Below, piece after piece: positions 44,780 through 53,501 of a DNA stretch of 64,000 bases. This stretch comes from CAIWHR01 sp963830485 (GTDB lineage: Bacteria > Pseudomonadota > Gammaproteobacteria > Burkholderiales > Casimicrobiaceae). Location: positions 62,001 to 126,000 of the forward strand of contig CAWHNE010000015.1 of the NCBI GenBank assembly GCA_963830485.1, given 5' to 3'. Made by a program: the position numbers and the translations under genes. Within the stretch, counting starts at the first letter, position 1, and each line of letters opens with the position of its first letter. The notes below the pieces were generated by a model. It did not search any database, had not been told where the DNA came from, and was given only the letters and a program-made list of their open reading frames with translations.

Positions 44780-45556
44780 ATGAGCTACGCGAACATCGCC
44801 GTCGAGACCCGTGACCGTGTTGGCCTGATCCGCCTCAACCGCCCGCAGCGGATGAATGCGCTCAACGATGCGCTCGCTGCCGAGCTTTCGCAGGCGCTCG
44901 CCGCCTTCGACGCGGATCCGGGCATCGGCGCGATCGTCATCACGGGCAACGAGAAGGCCTTCGCGGCGGGTGCCGACATCGGCGCGATGGCCGAGTGGGA
45001 CTACCAGAAAGTCTATGCCGACAACTACATCACGCGGGACTGGGAGGACGTGCGCAAGGTGCGTAAGCCCGTGCTCGCCGCGGTCGCGGGGTACGCGCTC
45101 GGAGGCGGCTGCGAGCTCGCGATGATGTGCGACCTGATCGTCGCGGCCGACACGGCGAAGTTCGGCCAGCCCGAGATCACGATCGGGACGATGCCCGGCA
45201 TGGGCGGCACGCAGCGGCTGCCGCGGGCGGTGGGGAAGGCGAAGGCGATGGACTGGTGCCTCACCGGCCGCATGATCGACGCCGCCGAGGCCGAACGGAG
45301 CGGACTCGTCGCGCGGGTGGTGCCCGCCGACAAGCTCGAGGAGGAGGCGCTCGCGGTCGCCGCGAAGATCGCCTCGTTCTCGCTGCCGGTCGTCCTGAAG
45401 ATCAAGGAGGCGATCAACCGCGCGTACGAATCGTCGCTCGCGGAAGGGCTCCACTTCGAGCGGCGCGAGTTCCACTCGACGTTCGGGCTCGACGACCAGA
45501 AGGAAGGCATGCGCGCGTTCGTCGAGAAGCGGAAGCCCGTCTTCCGGCATCGCTGA
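44780..45556 (+). CDS. Enoyl-CoA hydratase, first of a pair (PaaF-like)
   Basis: A 258-residue crotonase that adds water to 2-enoyl-CoA. Both catalytic glutamates are present: GGGCELAMMCD and KFGQPEITIG. The oxyanion-hole block KAFAAGADIGAM and the C-terminal FHSTFGLDDQKEGMRAFVEKRKPVF are typical of the short-chain hydratase branch. The start at 44780 is preferred over an upstream TTG. The next crotonase begins two bases after its stop. One of the pair may serve as the 2,3-dehydroadipyl-CoA hydratase (PaaF) missing from the main paa operon. Confidence 0.87.
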   Translation: MSYANIAVETRDRVGLIRLNRPQRMNALNDALAAELSQALAAFDADPGIGAIVITGNEKAFAAGADIGAMAEWDYQKVYADNYITRDWEDVRKVRKPVLAAVAGYALGGGCELAMMCDLIVAADTAKFGQPEITIGTMPGMGGTQRLPRAVGKAKAMDWCLTGRMIDAAEAERSGLVARVVPADKLEEEALAVAAKIASFSLPVVLKIKEAINRAYESSLAEGLHFERREFHSTFGLDDQKEGMRAFVEKRKPVFRHR

Positions 45557-45558
45557 CG

Positions 45559-46356
45559 ATGAGCGAGACCGCCGCTGCCGGCGTGCCGCAGGACATCGTC
45601 GTCGCGCGTCCGGCCGAAGGCGTCGTCCGCATCACGCTCCACCGGCCCGACGTCCGCAACGCGCTGCGCACGCAGACGCTCGCGGAGATCGCGTCCGTGC
45701 TCGCCGTCGCCATGGCAGACGACGACACGCGGGCGGTCGTCCTCACCGGCGGTCTCGATTGCTTCGCCGCTGGCGCCGACCTGCGGGAGATGGCATCACT
45801 CGGCGCCGTCGACGTGCTGCTGCACGAGCGTGCCCGGCATTGGCAGGCGATCGCGACGTTTCCGAAGCCGCTCGTCGCGGCCGTCAACGGCTATGCGCTC
45901 GGTGCCGGGTGCGAGCTTGCGCTCTGCGCGGACATCGTCGTCGCCGGAACGAACGCGCAGTTCGGTCAGCCGGAGATCAATCTCGGAATGATTCCGGGCG
46001 CGGGCGGGATGCAGCGGCTCGCGCGTGTGGCGGGTAAGGCGCTCGCGATGCAGATGTGCCTCACGGGAAAGCCGATCAATGCCCAGGCGGCGCTTGCGGC
46101 GGGGCTCGTCGTGGAGGTCGACGAGCCGGAGAGCGCGCTTGCCCGCGCGGTCGAGATCGCGTCGATCATCGCCGCGAAGTCGCCGCTCGCGGTGCGACTC
46201 GCGAAGGAAGCCGTGCTTCGCGCTTTCGAATCGCCCCTGGGCACGGCGCTCGCTGCCGATCGTGCCGCCTTCGCGCTGCTTGCGGCGAGCGAAGACCGCA
46301 ACGAGGGGATCGCCGCGTTCCTCGAGAAGCGGCCGCCGCGCTTCACGGGCCGCTGA
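45559..46356 (+). CDS. Enoyl-CoA hydratase, second of a pair (PaaF-like)
   Basis: A 265-residue crotonase adjacent to the first. Both catalytic Glu are kept (GAGCELALCAD and QFGQPEINLG), with the oxyanion block DCFAAGADLREM and the end FLEKRPPRFTGR, which is the form common in PaaF. The two neighbours differ over most of their length, so this is not a recent tandem copy. They are close enough (2-base gap) to be co-translated. Probable role: hydration of 2,3-dehydroadipyl-CoA or of another aromatic-derived enoyl-CoA. Confidence 0.87.
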   Translation: MSETAAAGVPQDIVVARPAEGVVRITLHRPDVRNALRTQTLAEIASVLAVAMADDDTRAVVLTGGLDCFAAGADLREMASLGAVDVLLHERARHWQAIATFPKPLVAAVNGYALGAGCELALCADIVVAGTNAQFGQPEINLGMIPGAGGMQRLARVAGKALAMQMCLTGKPINAQAALAAGLVVEVDEPESALARAVEIASIIAAKSPLAVRLAKEAVLRAFESPLGTALAADRAAFALLAASEDRNEGIAAFLEKRPPRFTGR

Positions 46357-46423
46357 TTCCATGCGCCTGCGCGCGCGCGGCGCTACAATGCATGGCGCGT
46401 TGCACATCGCCCGGGAGCGGATC

Positions 46424-47080
46424 ATGGTTAATCGTATGCATATGCAAGTATTCGCCGCGGCAGCCGGCGCCCTGGTCCTGCTCGCGTCGTGCGCCTCGAC
46501 GACGCTGCAGAGCACGTGGGTCGATCCGACCTTCACCGGGGGCCCCTTCAAGAAGGTCTTCGTCATGGGGCTCGCCGCCCGGAACGTGACGGCGCGCCGC
46601 GTATTCGAGGACATCATGGTCTCGAAGCTGCAGGCGGCCGGCGTGCAGGCGGTGCCAGCGTATCAGTTCATTCCCAACGAGGGGGCGGTCCCGGAGCCCG
46701 TACTCGATGAGGCGGTCGCGAAATCCGGCGCCGATTCGATGATGATGACCCGGCTCCTCGGGATCGAAACGCAGACCAGCGTGTCGACGATGATGGTCCC
46801 CGGTCCGGTGATGGGCCCCGGTTTCGGGCCCGGCTTCGGACCGGGCTGGGGAGGGCCCGGCTGGTGGGGGGCCTACAACGCCTGGTACGCGGTGCCCCAG
46901 GTGACGCAGTATCAGATCGCGACCGCGGAGACGACGCTCTACGACGTGAGCACGAGGCGCCTCGTCTGGACCGCCACCTCGCAGACCTTCAACCCGACGA
47001 GCGTGCAGCAGGAGGCGCCCGGCCTCGCGGACGCGGTCATCGGGGCGCTTCAGGCGCGCGGATTGATTGCGAAAAAATAG
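46424..47080 (+). CDS. Putative outer-membrane lipoprotein (DUF4136-like)
   Basis: The start at 46424 (gggagcgg upstream) gives 218 residues. The N-terminus is a lipoprotein signal with the lipobox LLAS-C23. The mature part starts STTLQSTWVDPTFTGGPFKKVFVMGLAAR, resembling DUF4136-type lipoproteins. A low-complexity Gly/Pro/Trp stretch (GPVMGPGFGPGFGPG, followed by WGGPGWWG) at about residues 126-147 interrupts an otherwise alpha/beta domain. A -10-like tacaat is at 46384-46389. No catabolic function is visible. It converges on the next gene with a 29-base gap. Confidence 0.7.
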   Translation: MVNRMHMQVFAAAAGALVLLASCASTTLQSTWVDPTFTGGPFKKVFVMGLAARNVTARRVFEDIMVSKLQAAGVQAVPAYQFIPNEGAVPEPVLDEAVAKSGADSMMMTRLLGIETQTSVSTMMVPGPVMGPGFGPGFGPGWGGPGWWGAYNAWYAVPQVTQYQIATAETTLYDVSTRRLVWTATSQTFNPTSVQQEAPGLADAVIGALQARGLIAKK

Positions 47081-47109
47081 GAGCGCCGGACGGATCGCGC
47101 GAATGCTCG

Positions 47110-47586
47110 CTACTGTCGCGTGGTCGTGAAGATCATCGACCCCGAGTCGAACTTGAGGGTCAGGACGAGATCGTTGCCGCGGAACAGCTGGCCGGACACC
47201 GCGGCGAGGCCGCGGAGGAACTCGGTGTCCTTCGACCCGGGGGGACACATCGCGCGCGTCATCGCGATCGGCCCGAACGTGAGCGCGCCGCCGTTGAGCA
47301 GATAGCTGCCCGAGCCGCGGTTGCAATCGGCCCGGACCGTCACCATGCCCCCAGGCTGGAACTCGAGCGTATAGCGGTCGGGTGCGTCGGGCTTGATGCG
47401 ACTGTCGTTGTTCATCACCGTTTCCGTCCAGCGCCACACGGTGTTGGTGAGCAGCGCGTCGCCGGCCGCGGCGATCGGCGGTGGCGGAACGTTGACCGTG
47501 CCGGGCAGCACGGGCGGGTTGTCGGTCGCGCAGGCGGCGAGGGCGAGTACCAGCGCAGGAAGCGCGAAAGGCCGAAGGATACGCAT
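47110..47586 (-). CDS. META-domain lipoprotein (HslJ-like)
   Basis: The start at 47586, after aggag, opens a lipoprotein signal with C19 in ALAACA. The 158-residue protein contains a META domain (about residues 45-155): NTVWRWTETV, YTLEFQPGGMVTVRADCNRGSGSYLLNGGALTFGPIAMTRAMCPPGSKDTEFLRGL, with the conserved NRGSG-x-Y and two Cys. HslJ-type proteins are linked to heat-shock or antibiotic resistance in other bacteria, but their action is not known. Downstream on the opposite strand is the lipoprotein gene. Confidence 0.82.
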   Translation of the reverse strand: MRILRPFALPALVLALAACATDNPPVLPGTVNVPPPPIAAAGDALLTNTVWRWTETVMNNDSRIKPDAPDRYTLEFQPGGMVTVRADCNRGSGSYLLNGGALTFGPIAMTRAMCPPGSKDTEFLRGLAAVSGQLFRGNDLVLTLKFDSGSMIFTTTRQ

Positions 47587-47650
47587 CGAAGGCTCCTGTG
47601 CGTGGCGATCGTGCGGGTGTTTGCATCTTAACACCGGCTGCGATCGACTT

Positions 47651-49480
47651 TCAGCGCTCCGGCGTACGCGTGTACGTGCGCCGGCGCCGCCACCACCGCC
47701 ACACGGCCCACGGAATGCCGACGATGGAAACGACGGCCCAGATCGCGGCAAAGACTTCCGAAGCCGGAACGGGCGGCGGGAGCAGATCGGGATCGCGCAA
47801 CGACGCGGGGAGCGGACGTGGCGGCACCGGGACGATCTTGTACTGCTTCGAATCCCGCGGCAGCCGCGCGCGATACTCGCGTAGCGTCACGACCGGTGCG
47901 TCGCCCCACGCGCGCGAGGACGGCAGCTGCGGAATCTGCAGGTAGACGAGCGCGTCCAGGTCCGCCGCGAGCATCCCGGCGAGTTCGCCGTCGGCCTCCG
48001 CACCGGCACGACTTATCGTTGAACCGAGTTGTCGGCCTCTTGCGTCGACTCGCGATTGCTCGCCCCCCCTTGCCTTCGGCGGGTTTGGCCTCCGCACCGC
48101 CGGGGAGGTTCGTGATGCGGTGCTGTCGGCCTCCGAACGCACTCGCGATTGCTCCGATCCCCACGCGCTTCGCGCGCGGGGCCCCTCTCCGCCGCTCGTG
48201 CGTTCCCCCGGCTCGCCGCTCGCGCCGCTGCCTTCGCCCTTCGCGGCGAGCGCGAGAAGGCTTGCGATGATTTCCTCGAGCGCCGCGGCGGGGAGGAGGC
48301 GCGTCGGATCCGCGATCGCGTAGTCGCAGGCGAGCATCGCCTTCGCGAGCGAGCGCTGCTGCAGCGCGAGCCACGGGAGCGCCAGCGCGGCGAGCGGGCG
48401 CGGGGTCGCCGCGCGTGAGGGAACGGCCCAGCCGAGCGCGCGCAGCGTGTCGACGCTGATGCTCGTGCAGTTGCGCGACGGATGGTAGTAGACGAGCTGG
48501 TGCCGCCAGAACTGGTTGTAGACGCGCGCGAGCGCGGACTGGAGCAGCGCCGCGGCACGCGGATCGGACAGCACCGCGACCACCAGGTACGTGGGCCGGT
48601 ACCACGACTGGCCGGCGTTCAGGTCGGCGAGATAGTTGTCGAGCGGCACCGGCGCCGCGAGGATGCCCTTCTCGCTTTCGCTGTCGAGCGCGTAGAAGTT
48701 GTTCGCGAGCCAGTCGCCGATCGCTCCGTCGTTCTGCACGCGGCCCGTGACCAGCGCGAAATGGCCGGCGTGCGCCTCGTCGTCGTCGCCCTGCGCGCCG
48801 TTGACCATGAAGCCGACGACGGTCTTCCCGCGCAGGTCGTCGCTCGTCCCATCGCGCCGCCACAGCGTCTCCGCGGCGAAGGGGCTGCGCGCGCCGCCCT
48901 GAGGATCCGCGCGCATGCGCTCGCGCAGCGCCACGCTGGCCGGGACGTCTGCGCGGAGCGGGCGCGGCGGCGGCAGCGTCGCGAGGCGGAAATCCTCGGG
49001 CCACAGCATGCGCGCGACGATCGTACCGTCCGCGATCGTGCCGCGCACCGTCATCGGACGCGCGCGGAAGAACTCCGCGGACGCGGCGTCGAAGTACGAG
49101 CGGTTGAGCGGAATCTTCGGCGTGAGGCGAAAGGCGAGCGTGCCGTCGGACGTGGCCAACGTTCCGCCATCGGCGTCGAGCGTCGCATGGGCGACGACGT
49201 TCGGCGCGGCGATCCACACGAGCGGCGGATAGTCGGGTGGCGCATCGGGATCGTGCGTCGCGACCCAGTTGCGCAGGTCGTCGTCGACGTGCACGCCTGT
49301 GGCGAAGCCCGCCGCGGCTCGGCCCGGCGCCGGCACGGCGATCGTCTCGTCGCGGAAATACCAGCGCGCCTGCGCAATCGGGCCCTCCGCAGCGGCGCCC
49401 GTCGTCACCACGAAATCAGCCGCCGGAAACAGGCCCAGGTCGCAGCCGGCACTTACCGCTGGCGGGCCCTTGGACGGCAC
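47651..49480 (-). CDS. Large hypothetical membrane protein with Cys/His motif and repeat-derived insert
   Basis: I do not recognise a named family. The start is a GTG at 49480, 25 bases after the selD stop. The 609 residues have an N-terminal beta-rich domain, a middle domain with HAGHFALVTGRVQNDGAIGDW and YYHPSRNCTSISVDTLRALGW, a low-complexity Gly/Ser/Arg segment (about residues 434-497) encoded by a 94-bp tandem repeat, and a C-terminal membrane helix (EVFAAIWAVVSIVGIPWAVW) with a basic tail. The HAGHF / NC pair recalls papain-like or DUF4105-type peptidases, so a periplasmic cysteine hydrolase is possible. No cleavable signal is seen, so the start may be wrong. Confidence 0.6.
   Translation of the reverse strand: MPSKGPPAVSAGCDLGLFPAADFVVTTGAAAEGPIAQARWYFRDETIAVPAPGRAAAGFATGVHVDDDLRNWVATHDPDAPPDYPPLVWIAAPNVVAHATLDADGGTLATSDGTLAFRLTPKIPLNRSYFDAASAEFFRARPMTVRGTIADGTIVARMLWPEDFRLATLPPPRPLRADVPASVALRERMRADPQGGARSPFAAETLWRRDGTSDDLRGKTVVGFMVNGAQGDDDEAHAGHFALVTGRVQNDGAIGDWLANNFYALDSESEKGILAAPVPLDNYLADLNAGQSWYRPTYLVVAVLSDPRAAALLQSALARVYNQFWRHQLVYYHPSRNCTSISVDTLRALGWAVPSRAATPRPLAALALPWLALQQRSLAKAMLACDYAIADPTRLLPAAALEEIIASLLALAAKGEGSGASGEPGERTSGGEGPRARSAWGSEQSRVRSEADSTASRTSPAVRRPNPPKARGGEQSRVDARGRQLGSTISRAGAEADGELAGMLAADLDALVYLQIPQLPSSRAWGDAPVVTLREYRARLPRDSKQYKIVPVPPRPLPASLRDPDLLPPPVPASEVFAAIWAVVSIVGIPWAVWRWWRRRRTYTRTPER
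47991..48178. repeat. Two diverged copies of a 94-bp tandem repeat inside a gene
   Basis: Matching blocks recur at an exact distance of 94 bases: tcggcctccgcaccg (47991) with ttggcctccgcaccg (48085), and gtcggcctcttgcgtcga then ctcgcgattgct (48031-48060) with gtcggcctccgaacgca then ctcgcgattgct (48125-48153). The unit is not a multiple of three, yet the host reading frame stays open through both copies. The encoded segment is low-complexity and looks like an insertion into the host protein. Confidence 0.7.
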
Positions 49481-49505
49481 GTCGGGCGCGAATCGAATCC
49501 GGCGT

Positions 49506-50561
49506 TCAGCGCACCGCGACGCGCGGCGCGCCCACCGTCATCTCGCCGATCACGGCGGCGCGCTCGAAGCCCTCGGCGTGGAAGAGCGCGAGCACCTCGT
49601 CGGCGTCTTCGCGCGCGCAGGCGACGAGCAGGCCCCCGGAGGTCTGCGGGTCGGTCACGAGCGCGCGCTCGACCTCGGTCGTGCCGGCCGCGAGATCGAC
49701 GTCGGCGCCGTAGCCCGCCCAGTTGCGCCCCGAGGCGCCCGTGACGAAGCCCTCGCGCGCGAGCTGGAGCACGCCCGGATGCAGCGGTATCCGCGCGAGC
49801 TCGATCGTCGCTCCCACGCCGGACGCGCGGCAGATCTCGAGCAGGTGTCCGGCGAGGCCGAAGCCCGTGACGTCGGTCAGCGCGTGCACTGTTTCCATCG
49901 TGCCGAGCGTCGTGCCGGGCGTGTTGAGCTGCGTCGCGCTCGCGACCAGCGCCGCGTAGTGAGCCGCGGACAGATGTTGCTTCTTGAGCGCGGCGCTGTA
50001 GATGCCGATCCCGAGCGGCTTGCCGAGCACGAGCGCATCTCCGGCGCGCGCGCCCGCATTGCGCTTGAGGTTCGCCGGATCGACGAGACCGATCGCGACG
50101 AGCCCGTAGATCGGCTCGACCGAGTCGATCGTGTGGCCGCCCGCGATCGGAATGCCCGCACGCGAGCAGACCGCCTCGCCGCCGTCGAGGATGCGGCGAA
50201 TGACCGCGACCGGCAGCTTGTCGATCGGCATGCCCACGAGCGCCAGCGCGAAGAGCGGCGTGCCACCCATCGCGTAGATGTCGGAGATCGCGTTCGTCGC
50301 GGCGATCGCGCCGAAGTCGTAGGGATCGTCGACGATCGGCATGAAGAAGTCGGTCGTCGCGACGATCGCCTGCCGCTCGTTGAGACGCCAGACGGCCGCG
50401 TCGTCGGACGTCTCGATGCCGACCAGGAGATTCGCCGGGACCGGCGTCGGCCCGGCCTTCGCGATGATTTCCCGGAGCAGCGCAGGCGCGATCTTGCAGC
50501 CGCAGCCGCCCCCGTGGCTGAACTCGGTGAGACGAAGCGGCGCGCGATCGGGAGCGTTCAC
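49506..50561 (-). CDS. selD: Selenide, water dikinase
   Basis: SelD makes selenophosphate from selenide and ATP for selenocysteine or 2-selenouridine synthesis. The GTG start at 50561 gives 351 residues starting VNAPDRAPLRLTEFSHGGGCGCK, where C20 and K23 match the catalytic Cys and Lys of E. coli SelD, so no selenocysteine is needed in this copy. Blocks DDAAVWRL, ATTDFFMPIVDDPYDFG, GGTPLFALALVGMP, AGGHTIDS, TDVTGFGLAGH and DPQTSGGLLVACA are all conserved. No selA, selB or selU is in the window, so its product serves genes elsewhere. Confidence 0.93.
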   Translation of the reverse strand: MNAPDRAPLRLTEFSHGGGCGCKIAPALLREIIAKAGPTPVPANLLVGIETSDDAAVWRLNERQAIVATTDFFMPIVDDPYDFGAIAATNAISDIYAMGGTPLFALALVGMPIDKLPVAVIRRILDGGEAVCSRAGIPIAGGHTIDSVEPIYGLVAIGLVDPANLKRNAGARAGDALVLGKPLGIGIYSAALKKQHLSAAHYAALVASATQLNTPGTTLGTMETVHALTDVTGFGLAGHLLEICRASGVGATIELARIPLHPGVLQLAREGFVTGASGRNWAGYGADVDLAAGTTEVERALVTDPQTSGGLLVACAREDADEVLALFHAEGFERAAVIGEMTVGAPRVAVR

Positions 50562-50699
50562 GGCGAGAAGTCGAGGTCCGCGGGGCGTCGCGCATTGTAC
50601 GCCGCGACGCCTGCGGGCCCGAGGACGCGGCGGCGGCCGGCATGACCGCGACGGCATCGCATGAATTGGCGGGCGCAGGGGCGCGGAATCGCACGATTC

Positions 50700-50713
50700 G
50701 TGACGTAGATCAA
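50700..50713 (+). promoter_or_regulatory. FNR/Anr-like box and candidate class II promoter
   Basis: The sequence gtgacgtagatcaa matches TTGAC/T-N4-ATCAA with one clear mismatch at the first base. Its centre lies about 40 bases before a start site expected from the -10-like tatgcg at 50734-50739. This is the spacing used when FNR activates transcription at low oxygen. The downstream genes encode ferredoxin-dependent enzymes, which fits. Confidence 0.55.
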
Positions 50714-50877
50714 TTCCCGGGACCGCTCTTGCCTATGCGACGTTCGGTCGCGGGCGTAGCATCGTCGCAACTGTGATAACGGCTCCGGCGAACGTGCAGT
50801 GAAGGCGCCGCCGCGACGACGAGAGAGGGCCCGGGTCGCAGGGGTGGAGGGTGACTTGGCAATGCCGCGACAGACGA

Positions 50878-50911
50878 GGCAGGCGCGATCCGGACGGGAT
50901 CGCTGCCTGCC
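50878..50911 (+). promoter_or_regulatory. Strong leader hairpin (possible attenuator)
   Basis: A hairpin formed by ggcagg-c-gcgatcc and gggatcgc-tgcctgcc, with a one-base irregularity and a short loop, lies inside the putative leader 145 bases before the NfnA-like start. No T-run follows, so it may be an RNA-stability or attenuation element rather than a plain terminator. No known riboswitch was recognised. Confidence 0.4.
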
Positions 50912-51055
50912 TTCGCCTTCGCCGCCCGAGCTGATCGCCTCCGTGTCGGCGCCGCCCTGTCGGCGCTTCCAATCGTCGAACAAGTTTGCGCAGGACCGGC
51001 GCAGGCGCCGCGCGGCGCGCGTATTGCGTGTCGCGGCGGTGACGGGAGACCGTTG

Positions 51056-51955
51056 ATGTCGAATTTCGAAATCGTGGCGCGCGAGGATTTCTCGCCCGTG
51101 ACCTACCTGCTGGAGATCCGGCATCCGCTGCTCGCGAAGGCGGCTAAGCCTGGCCAGTTCGTCATCGTGATGTCGCACCCCGAGGGCGAGCGCATCCCGC
51201 TCACGATCGCCGACTTCGACCGCGCCAAGGGAACGATCACGCTCGTGATCCAGGCCGTCGGCAAGACGACGAAGGAGATGCAGCGGACCTGCACGGTCGG
51301 CACGTCGCTCTACGCCATCGTGGGGCCGATGGGCGTGCCGAGCCAGCTCGGACACGCGAAGAAGGCGCTGGTCGTCGGCGGCGGCCTCGGCGTCGCGCCG
51401 ACGTTTCCGCAGGCACGCGCGTTCCAGGAGGCCGGCGCCTACGTCATCGGCGTCATCGGCTTCCGCACGAAGGACCTGATCTTCTGGGACGACAAGTTCC
51501 GCGGCGTGTGCGACGAGGTGATCGTCTGCACCGACGACGGCTCCGCCGGAATCAAGGGCACGGTCGCCGAGGGAATCAAGGCGGCGGTCGCGAAGCACAA
51601 GGACATCGACGAGTGCGTCGCGATCGGGCCGCCGATCATGATGAAGGGCTGCGCGGAGGCGACGCGCCCGCACAAGATCAAGACGATGGTGAGCCTGAAT
51701 CCGCTGATGGTCGACGGCACCGGGATGTGCGGCGGCTGCCGCGTCAAGATCGGCAACGAGATCAAGTTCGCCTGCGTCGACGGACCCGACTTCGACGGCC
51801 ACCAGGTCGATTTCGACGACCTGATGGCGCGATTGAAGCGCTTCACCGCCGAGGAGCGGATGGCGATGGAGCACTGGAACGACACCTGCCGGCTGATGAA
51901 GCAGGCCGACGAGATGGCGTCCGCATCCAGCAAGTCCGACCCGGAGCTCTACTGA
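51056..51955 (+). CDS. NfnA/SudB-like ferredoxin-NAD(P) reductase, small subunit
   Basis: A flavin and [2Fe-2S] subunit that pairs with a GltD-like partner to exchange electrons between ferredoxin and NAD(P)H. The ATG with cgggag upstream gives 299 residues. The FAD domain (RIPLTIADFDRAKGTITLVIQAVGKTT) and NAD domain (ALVVGGGLGVAPTFPQARAF) are followed by the cluster site DGTGMCGGCRVKIGNEIKFACVDGPDFDGHQVD, the standard NfnA/SudB signature. A C-terminal helix with HWNDTCRLM follows. It ends one base before the partner gene, and korAB is just downstream, so reduced ferredoxin from the Kor reaction could be turned into NADPH. Confidence 0.88.
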   Translation: MSNFEIVAREDFSPVTYLLEIRHPLLAKAAKPGQFVIVMSHPEGERIPLTIADFDRAKGTITLVIQAVGKTTKEMQRTCTVGTSLYAIVGPMGVPSQLGHAKKALVVGGGLGVAPTFPQARAFQEAGAYVIGVIGFRTKDLIFWDDKFRGVCDEVIVCTDDGSAGIKGTVAEGIKAAVAKHKDIDECVAIGPPIMMKGCAEATRPHKIKTMVSLNPLMVDGTGMCGGCRVKIGNEIKFACVDGPDFDGHQVDFDDLMARLKRFTAEERMAMEHWNDTCRLMKQADEMASASSKSDPELY

Positions 51956-51956
51956 C

Positions 51957-53458
51957 ATGGCCGCGAAGAAGAAGACGATCCGGACGATTCCGCAGGAGCG
52001 CACGCCTGCGGTCGAGCAGGACCCGCGCGAGCGCGCGCGCAACTTCACCGAGGTGTCGTTCGTCTACACGGTCGAGCAGGCGCTGGTCGAGGCGGACCGT
52101 TGCCTGCAGTGCCCCGACGAGCCCTGCGTGCGCGGCTGCCCGGTCGGCATCGACATCCCCGGCATTCATCCAGAAGATCGCGGAGAAGCACTATCACGGC
52201 GCCTACGACATCATCACCGACACCAACCTGCTGCCGTCGGTCTGCGGCCGCGTGTGCCCGCAGGAGAACCAGTGCGAAGGCGTGTGCACGGTCGGCGACA
52301 CGCTGGAGCCGGTGGCGATCGGCCGTCTCGAGCGCTTCGTCGGCGACACGGCGATCAAGGAAGGCTGGGCCAACGTTCCCTACATCGAGCCGTCGGGCTT
52401 TCGTGTGGGCATCGTCGGCGCCGGCCCGGCCGGCATGGCGTGCGCGGCCGACATGGCGAAGGCCGGCTGCGAGGTGACCGTCTACGAGGCGTTCCACCAG
52501 CCCGGCGGCGTGCTGAAGTACGGGATTCCCGACTTCCGGCTGCCGAACGAGGTGATCGACGCCGAGATCGAGAAGCTGCGCCAGCTCGGCATCAAGTTCG
52601 AATGCAACACGCTCGTCGGCCGGCTCTTCACGATCGAGCAGATGGTGACCGAGATGGGGTTCGACGCGGTGTTCATCGGCACCGGCGCGGGCTACCCGAG
52701 CTTCATGGGCATCCCCGGCGAGTCGCTGAACGGCGTGCTGTCGGCGAACGAGCTCCTCACGCGCTGCAACCTGATGCGCGCGCGCGACTACCCGAACTTC
52801 GACACGCCGCTGAAGCCCGGCAAGCACGTCGCGGTGATCGGCGCCGGCAACACGGCGATGGACGCGCTGCGCGTGTCGCTGCGCCTCGGCGCGGAATCGG
52901 TCCACTGCATCTACCGCCGCTCGCGCAAGGAAGCGCCGGCGCGCGTCGAGGAGGTCCATCACGCCGAGGAGGAAGGCGTCGACTTCAACTGGCTCACGAG
53001 CCCGGTCGAGATCCTGGGCGACGCGAACAACACGTGCGCGGCCTGCGCTGCGTGAAGATGGAGCTGGGCGAGCCCGACGAGTCCGGCCGCCGTCGTCCCG
53101 TGCCCGTGCCGGGCAGCGAGTTCGAGTTCGAGGCCGACATGGTCGTGTTCGCGATCGGCACCAACGCCAACCCGATCATCGGCCAGACCTCGAAGCTCAA
53201 GCTCGAACAAGCGCGGCTACATCGCGACCGACGAGAACTCTCGCCACGTCGATCGCCGGCGTCTACGCGGGCGGCGACATCGTCACCGGCGCGGCGACCG
53301 TGATCGAGGCGATGGGCGCCGGCCGCAAGGCGGCGCGCGGCATGAAGGCCTGGCTCGGCCTGCGCGACACCGAGTCCGTCTACGAACCTGCAACGACGGA
53401 GACGCGCTTCGGCATCCCGCGCGAGGAGCACGGCTTCGCCCGCGTGCGGCTCGCGTGA
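51957..53458 (+). CDS. NfnB/SudA-like (GltD-type) large subunit, four frame changes
   Basis: The partner flavoprotein. From the ATG at 51957 the first 65 residues include the first iron-sulfur ligands (CLQCPDEPCVRGCPVGIDIP). After a frame change near 52153 come VCGRVCPQENQCEGVC, VGIVGAGPAGMACAADMAKAGCEV and VAVIGAGNTAMDALRVSLRLG. Further changes near 53034, 53214 and 53236 lead to the end (GVYAGGDIVTGAATVIEAMGAGRKAARGM ... EEHGFARVRLA). Joined length is about 500 residues, normal for NfnB. Three changes are single insertions, one a deletion. Two [4Fe-4S] sites and both nucleotide folds are intact when joined. Confidence 0.8.
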
Positions 53459-53501
53459 CCGCTGAACGCACTCCGCAACCCCGTCAAGCGAAGGTAACCC
53501 G

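Larger units (their letters stand above)
50562..51055. other. Regulatory region upstream of the NfnAB-KorAB cluster
   Basis: This 494-base gap lies between divergent selD and the NfnA-like gene. It contains an FNR/Anr-like box (50700-50713), a -10-like tatgcg at 50734-50739, and a strong hairpin at 50878-50911. If transcription starts near 50747, the transcript would have an untranslated leader of about 310 bases. No gene is convincing within it; an 85-residue Arg-rich frame lacks support. Confidence 0.55.

Noticed and set aside
50799..51056. An 85-residue Arg-rich frame just before the NfnA-like gene.
   Set aside because: No ribosome site, composition typical of a chance GC-rich frame, and it covers the hairpin of the leader.
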